64,000 nucleotides of DNA from Incurvaria masculella (Eukaryota > Arthropoda > Insecta > Lepidoptera > Incurvariidae): positions 14,437,001-14,501,000 of the forward strand of contig OX335658.1 of NCBI GenBank assembly GCA_946894095.1. Reading direction: 5' to 3'. The stretch's first letter is position 1. Every line of letters starts with the position of its first letter. The notes under the pieces are model-generated. The model was given only the letters and a program-made list of their open reading frames with translations, was not told the DNA's origin and made no database searches. Both the position numbers and the translations under genes were made by a program. Below are positions 12,105-41,348 of this stretch, one piece after another.

Positions 12105-12480
12105 CTTAAGGTCGGCCCGTAAGGACCTGAATATTTCGCCTCCCATACAAACGTAGTTTACTAATAATTTGAAAACCACTGTTCCAAATTACTTGATATT
12201 TGGTATCCAATATTAGGCTACAAATATCTGTGTCTGCATGACTTTGTTTTTTCGGTAAATGTATTCTGGGTCAAACCACAGAGAAAACAAAATTCGTATG
12301 AAGATTTTCTTTTTGCTTTCATTTCATTCGGTTTGGATTTAAAAAAAAAAACAAAAGCATGCAGACACAGATATTTGTTACCTGATATTAAATATTAAAT
12401 ATCAATTTAATTGGAATAGCGGTTTCCAAATGATGTAAACTACGTTTGTATGGGGAGCATAGCTTACGGGCCGTTCTTAA
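12105..12480. repeat. TTAA-bounded MITE, family of four copies
   Basis: The ends are cttaaggtcggcccgtaagg and the inverted gcttacgggccgttcttaa. The interior has inverted arms including 'acaaacgtagtttactaat' and 'gacacagatatttgt'. Relatives lie at 48154-48529, 48525-48874 and 61575-61948. All four carry TTAA at their outer edges, which points to TTAA-specific insertion. The open frame that runs into its left end is not a gene. Confidence 0.8.
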
Positions 12481-13134
12481 AACCCAAGAACCTTAAGTGT
12501 AGCGATGAAAGCACGAACACCTTTGGCAGTGCATGTGACCTGAACATGCTGTGTGTACAAGTCCTTTGCTATATGGTCTTCACATATCGGTTTAAAAGAA
12601 TTACTGAATGGGTTTTAAAAGAGTATTATTCAGAGTTGGCGATTTAAAATTTTAAACTAGGCGTAAGGACGGTTTATACTGTTCAACTGGAGACAAACCA
12701 CGTTTTAAGTATAATTTACCAGCTCTCAATAAGAATACGGGTATATGAATAAAAAAATGAAAGAACCTTGTATGTACATTTCATTTCAGCCCATATTCGG
12801 ACTAACAACATGGAAATGAATGAATGTTTGAGATTGCTTGAGATAACACACGTTTACCGTTCCTCAAGAAGAAACCCTGGCGGTGCTCATATGAGGTTGA
12901 GCTTGGAGGGGTTGAAGACACCGGGGCGCGTGTTGAGCACCATGTTGTTGGCGCGAGGCACTGGCATGCTGCCCAGGGCCGTTCCACCTGGAAGATCGGA
13001 CAGGCTCTGTACCGGATGGGAATGTGAACTGTTCCAAGACTAGTTGGACACCACGGGATCATTCACGAATCGCACAGCACGTTGGATCGAGTCCAATGGC
13101 TGAAACTGGTACTGTGCAGAGCCTTTATGGAAGG

Positions 13135-13505
13135 GTCTCGGCCTCGGTAGCTCAGTTTGCGACGCCTTGCGAATCGATAAGCTGGGGAAGCACCTCTGAG
13201 CGCGGTAAGGTTCTGGATGGGTGACCATTTTCAACCGTTGAGGTTACCCGTGGTTTGGATTCCCCGTAAAACTGTAGGTGCCCTCCTTACTTATTAGGTG
13301 GTAGGGTTAATCCCGCCCGGGTTGGTACCATCGCATTTATTGAACGATGGTTGAAAATTGTCCGTGTTTTCCATCCAGTTCAATGTAACTGAGCAATATA
13401 ATGAAGGTCCTGGCATGGCACCTAGTTCCCCTGTGGTGTGTTAGGCTAATATCTGACGGTCAGTTCGGTATTAGCCATCCATGTCCAGTAACATAAAAAA
13501 AGGGC
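13135..13505 (+). mobile_element. SINE copy with 5S-rRNA-like segment
   Basis: Positions about 13190-13235 read agcacctctgagcgcggtaa then ggttctggatgggtgacc, close to the internal promoter region of 5S rRNA (AAGCA..., GGTTAGTACTTGGATGGGTGACC in family terms). The downstream body from about 13238 matches the common SINE body (ccgtaaaactgtagg, gcccgggttggtaccatcgc, ggtcctggcatggcacctag) and ends in an A run at about 13500. This looks like a SINE whose head is 5S-derived instead of tRNA-derived, or two elements joined. It is not a 5S gene. Confidence 0.55.
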
Positions 13506-13547
13506 GAGGTATTTTCTATTCAGAAACAAATGCGTTTTACAGGTGTT

Positions 13548-13622
13548 GAAATCTACTTTCAATAATGTTTTGAAAACTTACGGTTCCCAGGAAACCGTAC
13601 ATTTTCAAAACATTATGTACAG
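13548..13622. repeat. Hairpin with arms aatgttttgaaaacttacgg
   Basis: The arm at about 13562-13586 (aatgttttgaaaacttacgg) is followed after a short loop by its complement (ccgtacattttcaaaacatt). The same opening (tttaaaacttacggttt) begins the larger palindromes at 47399-47490 and 44655-44836. It is probably a minimal member of one foldback family. Confidence 0.6.
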
Positions 13623-13869
13623 CGACGGTGTTAATCTTAGAATATATCTGCTTTCAATGGTTTAACCGAACATATCCTGGCCCACTGGCAGTAGAGGGTT
13701 CCAATTGAGACCCAGACTAAGGGGTGGCTTTAGCGCTGAAGTTTCGGCTCACGTCAAGCCTCTTCAGCTAGCCTGCGGACTAGGGCGGAGAGAATACCAA
13801 GTCCAACTCTCTCTATCTACCTATCCATATTCTGCCAACCCGGATGCTCGCTAGCCGCGGGGCCTCGTC

Positions 13870-14695
13870 AGAACGTCAAAAATTCAAAACGACAAAAATG
13901 AATATTTTTGAAATACCATTGCAGAACATCAAAAAATCAAACCGTCGAATTTTGTCGTTCTGATTTTCTACGTTCTGAATAAACATTATATAATGTAATT
14001 CAGCTCCCTTGCAGAACGTCAAAAATATTTTATTGTACGGATTGGATTTTTGTCGATCTGCAATCAAGCATTCTAACATCAAGTAAAAACTCCAATTGGA
14101 AATTTATTACAGAACGTCAAAAATATGGCTTCGTTAAACTATATTGCGCCCTGGAGTGTTAGTCTTAAAGTGCACATTAGCAGCAGTGGCAGCGCTTCAG
14201 ATCGCTTTATACGCCGGTGGAGGCGTCGAGGGGGGTAGGGGTGTCGTTCCTTTTTCAAAATTCGTTGGGCGCATCACGCTTGTTAGAGGGCTGCTGAGCT
14301 GAGTAATATAATATTTTTAAAGGTTGCTGCTTCAACGTAATTCAAGCTTTAAATACATTGGACCAGAGCGCTTTGTCGAGTACAGCGTTGCATTTTTGAC
14401 GTTCTGCAAGGATTTCTAGAAAATGAAAGCGTAATGTGATGTGAATATGATTTTTGACTTTCTGAATGACGGGGATTTATAAACGTTTTAATGGTTGATT
14501 GCAGAACTTCAAAAAATCTGATTGAATAAAATTTTATTTTGTTCGTTTGCAATGGTTTTTGTACCTTTCAAAAATGCTTAATTGCAGAACCCCAAAAATC
14601 AGAAAATTTTACGATCTGACTTCTGTCGGTCTGCAAGCTATTTTAAAAAAATAGATTTTTGTCGTTTTGATTTTTTGACGTTCTGAAGGCGACTC
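13870..14695. repeat. Cluster of inverted CAGAACGTCAAAAA motifs
   Basis: The motif gcagaacgtcaaaaa or a one- or two-base variant occurs forward at about 13870, 13922, 14011, 14112, 14502 and 14584. It occurs reversed (tttttgacgttctg) at about 13952, 14391, 14450 and 14655. Spacing is irregular, so this is neither a simple tandem repeat nor one hairpin. Nested termini of a MITE family would give this pattern. No coding exon was found in the block. Confidence 0.6.
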
Positions 14696-14955
14696 CTAGC
14701 CGCGAGCCGCGAGCGGATCTCAAACTCGCGAGGTCTACAGCTCAGAGAGCCACTAGTTATTTTTATTTGAAGTATTTAGCCTCGCTGTCACTGCGACCTT
14801 TTAGGTCTGTTGTGACTTTTCCCTTCCTGCCTCCTTCAAGAAGTGCAGTTACATCGTTACAATGACTGCTGTTACACCGCTGCATATGAAAAAGCATTTT
14901 TAGTTTTATGGAAAAAGATTTTTAGATTTTAGACATTTGTAGGATATGTACAGTT

Positions 14956-32374
<17,419 letters not shown>

Positions 32375-33094
32375 TTCGACTAACGGATGGGGGTCTGAAC
32401 TTTGGTTATGAACACGTCTCTCTCTTTTCGTGTTTTCAATGGAATCCACATGGAATCCGAGTTGAGCAGTGATTTTTCGCGCGCCACATACTTTTTCTTT
32501 TTGGCAGATGATTGACAATATTCTGTGCCAATCTATATATTCTATTGTCTATCCGTTACAAAGAGTTCTGAGAAGTCGCTGCGCTCCTACAGAGATTCTC
32601 TTTCTACGTATTCAGAGAGCACCTGTCAAAACATAGTACAGTCGTACAGTCTCTGATATTCTCTGGTACAAAATTAACACCGGACTAACCATACAAAAAC
32701 CGGTTTAGTCCGGCAGATTAAAATTAGTCCGCCCACTCTGAAAACACCCGTATATGTTCTGAGTTGTATACTCTTCTCTCCGAGGTTTTGTTCGGGCAGA
32801 TGGTTTGATCTAGACGTGGCACTGCCCGTTGCAGCAAAAAAATCTTCATGCCACACAAATTAATATAGCCTAGAGATAAATAACAAATAACCAAACAAAC
32901 AAAAAGGTAACAAAATAAAATAAAAAAATCACCTATATTTCAGTCCACTGTAGTGCTAAAAGTATGTCGTCTTGTTGTGACCGCTGGTTTCGGTGAAGTC
33001 AAAACTTTGACGTTTATTTGCTGTCATTTTGCTGTTGGAAGGGGTCGCAGAAGCGGATCCTCGCTGTGAATTTAATAGGAACTGTTCACTCACC
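32375..33094. promoter_or_regulatory. Shared 5' region of BLM (-) and TIM50 (+)
   Basis: The two start codons face away from each other across about 720 bp, so this interval should hold both promoters. I see no clear TATA box or named factor site. It contains the 60-bp repeat at 32681-32743 shared with 9416-9474. The TIM50 start has a reasonable context (caccATGtcc). The arrangement suggests a bidirectional promoter, but that is inference from layout. Confidence 0.5.
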
Positions 33095-36000
33095 ATGTCC
33101 TTCCGAAAGCTCCTGTCGCTGCCGCGAGCGCTGCTGAGCCGTCCGGCCCCGGCACCGGCACCTCGGCCGAGCATGTTCGCCACCCCCCTGTTCTGCCGCT
33201 ACTACAATCAAAACAATTTAGGTTAGGTTTTATTACAATCCTTCCATTGATTTTAGGATTTTTTTTTAATTTTTCGCAATTAACGAAGTGTTTGTTATAG
33301 CCAATCACAAGGTAGTTTATCTATGGATAATATTTTTGTGCTTTGGCACAAATTTGGAGCTGAACTAAAAACGATTTAGTATTTCGCTGTTGCTTTACTC
33401 AAGATGAAAAAGCGTCAATGTAATTTTTTGAAGACCAATATGTTTGTTTGTCTGTGCTGTGGGAGTTAAGTTCCCCGGTTGGCCAAATACACCTTACCTC
33501 GCAAAACCACCCTCAGCCATGCACTTTGCCTGCCGTTTTATTAACTATTTTGCAGATATCGGGCTAGTTCAGATAATGTTGAATACTGTCAGGTTGAACG
33601 TATAAGGAAAAATGCTCACCCGCAGACAGTTTAGATAGCCTGGTGATGCGGCAAAGAAACTAAATTTGAGAAACGGGTGGTTCTGGAAAACTTTATTTAA
33701 ACCACAAAACTTCTGCAGCAAATGTTGTAGGTATCAATGGAAAAAAAAATAATACAATGACCAACCTGACGAAGTTTCTTGTCGGCTCTTCTTCGTCAGA
33801 AGTAATCGAACCGACAGGAAAAAAAAATACGAATCCGAGTGTGTAATATACATCTAATAGAGGAAATAAAGATACTGAAACTGTCCCAATTAGGTTGGAT
33901 TGCAAGAAATAAGGGATGCACGTAGGCCTAGATGCAAGTTAAATTGCAACCTGCATGAGAGGAAAAAATATGGCAATATATGCAGCTATGAGCAACTTTT
34001 CTCTGGAGAAACATGCCAAACCAGCCTGGCTAGTTTTGCATGTTTGCATTTTTATAGATTTTTTATGGTTTTTTAATTAAATTACAAGTTAGTAGTTCCA
34101 GTCTCTTTTTCTGTAATTAACTGTGATACTGCGCATGATAATATTGTTCAGCATTTCTTAAATGCAGAACACACATTAACCAGACGAACTCAAATGTTTT
34201 CATCATACTTCGTATAATTTCTTCATAATTCCAAAGTAAAGCGTGAAATATAACTTTTGATCATAATTTTGAAGCTACAAAGTAAAAATTGCTTCCTGAT
34301 GCAAATATTTTGTTTTCTCAAATTACAGGGAAAGATGCAAGTGACGCAAAATCGGAGCCAAATACTAATCCAAAAGCGGATGCAAATGCATCAATAATTG
34401 GAAAACTATTCCCCCAGGCCACAATGACTGAAGCACAGGAAATAAAAAAGGAACAAGAGCGCTTTGAAAAAGAATCCAAAGAAAAAAATGAAGAAAATCA
34501 AAAGAGCTGGAAACGAATGAAGATTACGTGAGTAGTCTAACCAAAGCATAAAACTGGTTATGTTAGTTAGGTCAGGTCGGCTTAGATAAAGTTGAACAGA
34601 TTACTTTTACTCGCATTGAACTCTCGCGAGCGAAAAATATCCGCTTTCTACGCTGTCATTTAAATGGGAACATTGTTCACAAGTTCATTACAAAATATGG
34701 TAGAGTTAACTACCATCATTGCAACATGCGATGTTGCTATAGTGCAATTACCGAGTAGATAGTTCAAATCGTGAAACACATTTCAATTTCACTATTTTCA
34801 TGGACATATAGTTGACTATTAATGACTGACTATTAATATACATATATAATAATCTTCTAAGCGATCACTATCACTTGTAAGTGTGTTTCACACCTGAACA
34901 TTGCACTGCACTGGGCTCTAGCCCAACGATAGTGATGCTGACACGGCGTCGGCGAGGGCCGCAACAGGAACGGGGACACAGTGGCATTCATCTGAAAGGA
35001 AATATGGTTTTAATTATCACAAAGAAAAGTCTCTTATTGCTACTACATGCATGTTTCCGACATGTTGTTGGTTCCATAAATTTTACTTTATCTGAGCGGC
35101 TAGATTCATTGAAATATTTTTTCTTTAACTCCACGCTTCGTCCTTCATGTTTTGTTTGTGATTGCGCTAGACAACATGTCCACGCCGGTGCTTTGCGCAT
35201 ACGTCACGCCCCTTTGTGTTCAGGCAAAAAACCGACAAAACATGGATTGATCCATGCACAATTTGAAATGCTCATTTTGCTCGCGTAGGTCGTCTACACT
35301 ATGGAAATTTGTTACAAAGTACGTTACCTTGCATGATGCGTTGTTGTAGTGTGGACAGTAAATTATTTTGTTGCATGTTTATTGGACGATTATAGGCCCT
35401 GGGCCTCACTTCACTAAAGGAGCGAACACAGTGAGGCGACTTAATTGAAACCTTCAAATATTAAATGAACATTATGACGTACCTAACCTAAAAGCTATGT
35501 ATTCCCTGAACACTGGCCAAATACTTTGTGAAAATTCTCTGAAACTAAATTATAATAGCTTCAATTCCAACCCGAGGAAACAGTTTCTGTCTAACCGTGT
35601 TGTGGAAGACTGGAACAAGCTGCCGGAGGAAGTCATAAGTGCTAGCTCAGTGAACAGTTTAAAAAACAATTTGGACAATCATGTCAAAACGCATAAGCTT
35701 CCAACTGCTAGTATATATATTATAATAATAATGTTACTTTTCGTCAGTCTGTATGCAGCATATGATTATAGCTATCCCTATTTGGTTTGAACACCAATTA
35801 CAAACCCATTGCACTAACATTAGCGGCGGCGGCATCGTTGCAGGTTTGCCGTATTCGGCGTGGGGTTGACAGTGGCGGGTGGTATGGTTGTGTATGAGAT
35901 GGGAGCACCGCGGCGTGACGAAGACGGTTCCGAACTGCAAGATGAATTCACAGGGCAGCCCACGGTGCTTCAGTACTTAAAGCGTACGTGGAAGGAGCTC

Positions 36001-39000
36001 ACCTTCTATGAAAAGGTAGACATTTTTTATTTATTAATTTATAAGTTTTAGACGGGCAGCATATGCTGATGTGTCTAAATCCAGTGTTTAACTTGATAAA
36101 TTTAGTTGCTAAGTGGTTTTTTATTTGTTTTTGTTTTTTTTTCTTTACATTAGGTTTTGTTTGTAGACATGGTAGACAAAATAAAAAAATCATAGACAAG
36201 ATAATAAATGAATAAGTGCAAGTGCTTAAAAAGAAAAATGCAAGTGCATAAAAAAAGTGCACGCATCAGCATGAAGCTGCTAGTGCATTACAATATAATA
36301 ATAATAATATTGTATATTGGTTAGTTTAGCCTGGGTCGAGCCCCAATTCTTACTTGGTCCGTTTCGGAGACGATCTACTTATTTTCTTAACTGAAGTACA
36401 ACATTGTGTAGTCACACTGGAAAATGCCACAAAATCGATAATACTTTGTCATATTTACATTAACCTTGAACTTAACTTTGTACCTCTTTCTCTTTTTAGT
36501 GTAACAACATCAAAATAAGTGACCATACAAGCAACTGATGCTATTGCACCCATCTTGGGCTATCCGCTAATATGTCAGATGTTTTATAAAGTTTGTATAA
36601 ATATACATAGCTTTGGTGTATCCAAATAACTCCACATTGACAGTAGTCAGCATATTAATAGGTTGCAGCATATATACAGCATTTTAATAGACACATGTTA
36701 TTCATAAAGTCTGTCAGTTACGCAAAGTTCAATCCGTTCTATAAGTTTATGGAACGTATCAGGAATCGCTTTGTCTTATTTAGACGATCATAGACAATAG
36801 GAATTATTTTTGAAATTGCGGTATCTTCATAGTTTTTATCGTTTTATCTACCATTAGTATTACATTTTACATTTCAAATAGAAAAATGTATGCAATATTT
36901 CTACATTTTAACTAAAATAAGGCATTCAAAGAATAAAATCCAGCCATTTGATGTCATTATATTCAAAGTAAATTTTTTGGGCAGCAACACAACAATTTCA
37001 GGGTAGCGTTGTTAAGTAGCAGGCGGTAAAAACCATTTGTAGTATGGAACACATTTAAGTGTTGCTTAGCGGTCTGTCATGCTTATACTTTATGAATATG
37101 ATTTGAGCTCAAACGATATTGGCCAGTGAGGCTATGATAATTGTACAAGTCATTGTGTGTATGTATTTGCAGATGATAAAGGAGCCTTCGCGCGAGAAAC
37201 TACTGCCGGAGCCGATGCCGCCGCCGTACCAGCCGACCTACACCCTCGTCCTGGAGTTCACAGATGTGCTCGTGCACCCGGACTGGTCCTATCAGACCGG
37301 TTGGAGGTACGCAATCGTCTATCAGTGGTTCCACCGAACGTATCCAGGTCCCTTTCAGGTAAGGGAGCGTTCTTAAACAACGCTACCGATTACCGATTTA
37401 GAGGGGGCAGAATCAACATAATTTTGCCTTTTTTTTTTTGACAATGTTACCTGACCTAATATAATGTCTTAAAAATCTTTAAATAATGTTACCTGTATAA
37501 ACCGGCTCGTAGCCTAGGGGTACGGGGACTTGCCTAGCATACCAGAGGTCTGGGTTCAAATTTGTGCTCCGTTTGTGCACCACATTCTTTCTCTTTCTGA
37601 GTTTGATAAGTGCATTTCGCCACAAATGGGAGCTGATCCATGGTTCGGAAACCATGTGAAACTGTAGGTCCCCTTCCCCTACTAGGTGGTAGGGTTTGAG
37701 CCCGCCCGGGTTGGTACCTCCGCATTGGATCAAAAAATGGTCGAAGCGGCAATGAAAAAATTGCCCGTGTTTTCCATCCATTTCAATGTAGCCGTGCTCA
37801 TAAAGGGAAGGTCCTGGCATGGCACCTAATTCCTTCGGGAATGTGATGTGTTGGGCTAATATCATAATGTGTGATTAGCCATCCATGTCAGGTTGCATAG
37901 AAAAAACATTAAAAATATTGGCCTATTCATGATATTCCATCCCAAATTATTTCAGCATATATGTAGCATTGATCAGAAATAGCAGGCTTTTCTAATAGTT
38001 TTTGATAATGCGATTTTATGAATGCACGTAACTTAGGTAGCAAGGGGGTAGCCTCTCGGTCGCGGTCGGTCACTGGGGGGAGGGGGGTTCGACAAGTAGT
38101 CTAAAATCGGTCACGTGGTTTACCAACGCTCCCTAACACTAGTGGGAAATTGGCAGGTCATCAGCTTTAAGCATTCCGTTTCGCAAGAGAAATCACTAGA
38201 CCATTCTCCCACTCGCTTACCCTCTACATACCAATATGTATTCCGACTTTCTATGGGCTTAAGAAACTCCATGGTGCAATGTTAGCACCACATGATTTAG
38301 GCGTCTGTTAAAATCAAACATCCCTTGACCGAAGATGGTCAGAACCTGACCATATAGACATGACTCAAAATATACAAATCTCACATTAGACCATTCCTGA
38401 AATATGGATTTCAAATATGGAATCCATGTTAGTAGGAGGCATTTGATTACGGGTAGAGGGACCACATTTTAGGCGCCGGTATTCCATTGATCCGAGGTCC
38501 CTTCCCTTATTCCTTATTCCTCTCCATCAGCACCCGCCGCAGAGAATCAGAGCACCCCCTTGTGGTTGACATTAGGCTTTTGAGAACGAACCGATTCTCA
38601 AACTGCCGGCAGCGGGTGCCTTTGACCATTTCTTCACTATTCTGGGTTTATTAGTAATAAATCACTTTTTGGCTTATACATCGTAAAGCCTGGCATAACT
38701 ATTCAGAGATAAAGCGGTAGAATTAGATTTTGTGTATTAGTAAGGCTGATAGAATAATTATTTTTATTTACAGCTTTCTTTCTTTAATTAATTACCCATA
38801 TGTGCGACGATAAAGAAAAGGAGTATGAATTCTTGCTCCACTGTCGATTCTACATGTTGACATATTCGTTCACTACACTACAGATTTAAGAAGCGTCCAG
38901 GCGTGGATGCATTCCTGCAGGCTGTGTCGCAGTCGGACTACGAGGTGATCGTGTTCACGACGGAGAACGCGTTCATGATCTGGCCGGTGCTGGACAAGCT

Positions 39001-41348
39001 GGACCCGGAGAACAAATTCATCACGTATCGGCTGTTCCGCGACTCCACGCACTTCGTCGACGGCGTTCATGTCAAGAACCTCGACGGACTCAATAGGGAT
39101 CTCTCCAAGGTTACTTTTTATTTAAGTGCTCACTCAGACTAGCTGAGGTTCCTAGACAGGCCAATTTCCTTACAATCACCCGCGGACCCCAGCATAATGC
39201 GCTCTCGAGCCCCAGTATACTGCGTCACACCGTCCGCTCACACTTTACTTCGTGCTCGTTCTGACTATTTTGTTTTTGCTCGAATCGCAACGGTCGTAAC
39301 GTGATGTTAAAAAGCCAATACCCTTCCTCAAGAGAAAATATTTCTGCATTTGATAGCTCAATCAAATGCAAAAATATTTTTTCTAAACAAAGAAACTCTT
39401 TACCTTTATTATATTATATACACTTACAAGCTGTGATGGCTCTGCTCAGAGCAATATAGATAAAAACAATTTTCTGGTCTCAAACCAATCTTATCTCAAT
39501 GCAAAAAAATCACATTGATTGCTTGTTATTTTCTCCCTTTCAAATTTATAATATTGGTAGGAATTGGATATCACTTTTAACAATGTCACTGATATTGAGA
39601 AAGTTCTGCCCGTCACTGACAGATGGCACTGCTCGGATATGTTTGTGTGGAAGAAAGGATTTTTTTACTAGGATGTGGAGCAAACTTTACCTTAAAGCTA
39701 AATTACTGTTTCGGCAATGACTGTTTGTTTCGGAATAACTACTCTTGCCCAAAGTAGGAGTGTACTGTTATCCCACTGTGACTTTAACGCAATCTCTTTG
39801 TTAGGTTAAACTATTAGCCGACCATAGTACTGTACTGAAAGGCCACCATTGGACTTTACTTTTATCCTTTTGGTACTAAATTGCTAACTCACTGGAATCT
39901 GTACTCTTTGCTACAGTGGCACTGTACTGTTTTCCCACTGTGGGACTTTACGGTCATTCCTGTATATAAAAAAACATACGAGAACAATATTCTTGCAGGT
40001 GATCGTGGTGGATTGGAACAAGGAGGCGACCAAGTTCCACAAAGAGAACGCGCTGGTGCTAAAAAAATGGAAGGGCGCAGACGACGACACTGCATTGCTC
40101 GATCTCGCCAGTCTGCTGCAGAGTGAGTCTTTATTACAACCAACGGCTTGACCTGTTTCGAGTGGCTCGTTGCTTATTGGCACAGGGACTCGCCTTGCAT
40201 ACCAGAAGTCTGGATCCATGCAAAATATATAACTACATGCGTAGTTGGATTGCCAGGCGATAGGACACGAATTATCATTCAAATATATGGCTTTTTTTTA
40301 TTTATGACATCTCTCAGTAGCTCATGAGCTGATGTAGCGCTGTCCTTTCTTTCACAGAATAAAAAATTGAACAGTTGACAAATGGGAACCAGTATCAGAT
40401 TTTATTCATGCGTTCACGTCGACATTAACGTTGGTCTTTTTGTGGAACCGAATTTAAGAAATTCATGTCAACTTATGATTAAACTCATCACTTTTTAAGG
40501 GAGCTGAATCAACTCCATGCGGCACCCTTTTTTTTTGTGACTGGACATGGATGGCTAATACCACACCCAACGTCATATTAGCCCAACACACCTCATTCCC
40601 AAAGGAATTCGGTGAAATGCCAGAACCTTCCATTTATGAGCACGGCTACATTGATGGAAAACACGGACAATTTTTCATTGCCGCTTCAACCATATTTTCA
40701 TCCAATGCGAAAATACCAACCCAGGCGGGAAGGGGACCTAAAGTTTTGCATGGATTCCGAACCATAGAACAGAATGCCCTTATCCAACTCAGAAAGAGAA
40801 AGAAAGCAGTGCATGAAGGGGGCGGGGATGGGGTGGCTTTTCACCTTCAGCTTATTCCAGTTCATGTAAAAAATAAAATCTATGTTACTTGGTGTTTTGG
40901 TGGAAAATAACCATGGTATTCATCACAGTCACTAAATTAACCATGGATGTCATTTATTTGGTAAAAAAAAATGTTTTATACATATAATAATGATTTTTTT
41001 TTTATTTTTACAAGAACTGAAATAAGCTGGCCTCTCAGCCAGTGGCCAGCTTATTCCAGTTCTTGCTATAAGCTGGCCACACTCAACGTTGAGTTTCGCG
41101 ACACCCTGTATAAGTCTGGATATAAAAAAAAGAGTAAATTATCACTTGTTTCACCAGCGATAGCGATCTCGAACGTGGACGACGTGAGGGAAGTGCTCAC
41201 GTACTACAGCCAGTTCGACGACCCCATCGCGGCCTTCCGCGAGAACCAGCGCAAGCTCATGGAGCAGATGGAGGAGCGCGAGCGGGAGACCAAGGCGCCG
41301 GCGCAGTCCCTCACGCAGAACTGGATCCGCTCCTTCACGAGGCGGTAG
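33095..41348 (+). CDS. TIM50: Mitochondrial import subunit TIM50, 7 exons, 390 aa
   Basis: TIM50 is the receptor of the TIM23 complex in the mitochondrial inner membrane; it takes presequence proteins from the outer membrane and hands them to the channel. Exons: 33095-33221, 34329-34527, 35844-36015, 37173-37306, 38884-39109, 39999-40122, 41158-41348. Phases agree throughout. The N-terminus ([17 protein letters not shown]) is an Arg/Leu-rich presequence. A charged Lys/Glu linker follows, then one membrane span ([18 protein letters not shown]) and an FCP1/NIF-type domain: [16 protein letters not shown], then [16 protein letters not shown] and VIVVDWN. The phosphatase signature DxDx is absent (LEFTD), as is normal for animal TIM50. 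Introns carry a SINE (37500-37912), a LINE remnant (35485-35705) and a partial SINE (40524-40835). Confidence 0.92.
35485..35705 (+). repeat. LINE C-terminal remnant in TIM50 intron
   Basis: One frame reads [20 protein letters not shown], then [16 protein letters not shown]. This is the conserved tail of CR1/RTE-like LINE proteins (RK.FFS.RV...WN.LP..V..A.SVN.FK). No other domain of the element is present. Confidence 0.7.
37500..37912 (+). mobile_element. Full-length tRNA-derived SINE
   Basis: It begins ccggctcgtagcctaggggt, with an A box-like tgcctagcat region and B box gggttcaaat. It carries the same body as the copy at 8756-9160 and ends after ccatgtcaggttgcat in an A run. It is in the forward orientation in the TIM50 intron between exons 4 and 5. 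The 128-codon open frame on the other strand is a property of the repeat and not a gene. Confidence 0.8.
40524..40835 (-). mobile_element. SINE copy, head missing
   Basis: On the + strand it opens with a T run, then gactggacatggatggctaa, and continues through the common body to gaaagagaaagaaagcagtg, where it breaks off before the tRNA-like head. A central deletion near 40728 removes 'ttaaaccctaccacc' type sequence. It is intronic in TIM50. A separate head fragment lies at about 40160-40235 on the + strand. Confidence 0.65.
41008..41065. repeat. Palindrome aactggaataagctggcc
   Basis: The arm agaactgaaataagctggcc is followed after an 11-base loop by ggccagcttattccagttct. A third partial copy (cagcttattccagttcatg) lies at about 40850. 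It lies in the last TIM50 intron, about 90 bp upstream of the final exon acceptor. Confidence 0.7.

Larger units (their letters stand above)
9988..14955. other. Intergenic repeats between dehydrogenase and BLM
   Basis: No gene is recognisable. The interval holds a MITE at 10484-10803, a palindrome at about 10860-10886 (actggtctagaccagt), a TTAA-flanked MITE at 12105-12480, a SINE with a 5S-like segment at 13135-13505, a hairpin at 13548-13622 and a cluster of inverted copies of a 14-base motif at 13870-14695. The short open frames at 11865-12122 and 16-kb-type GC blocks nearby are repeat-derived or chance. Confidence 0.6.

Noticed and set aside
13190..13240. 5S rRNA gene
   Set aside because: Only the internal-promoter part resembles 5S rRNA; the rest continues into the SINE body.
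37479..37865. 128-codon - strand frame in TIM50 intron
   Set aside because: It is the antisense of a SINE; the same peptide ([13 protein letters not shown]...) recurs at every SINE copy.
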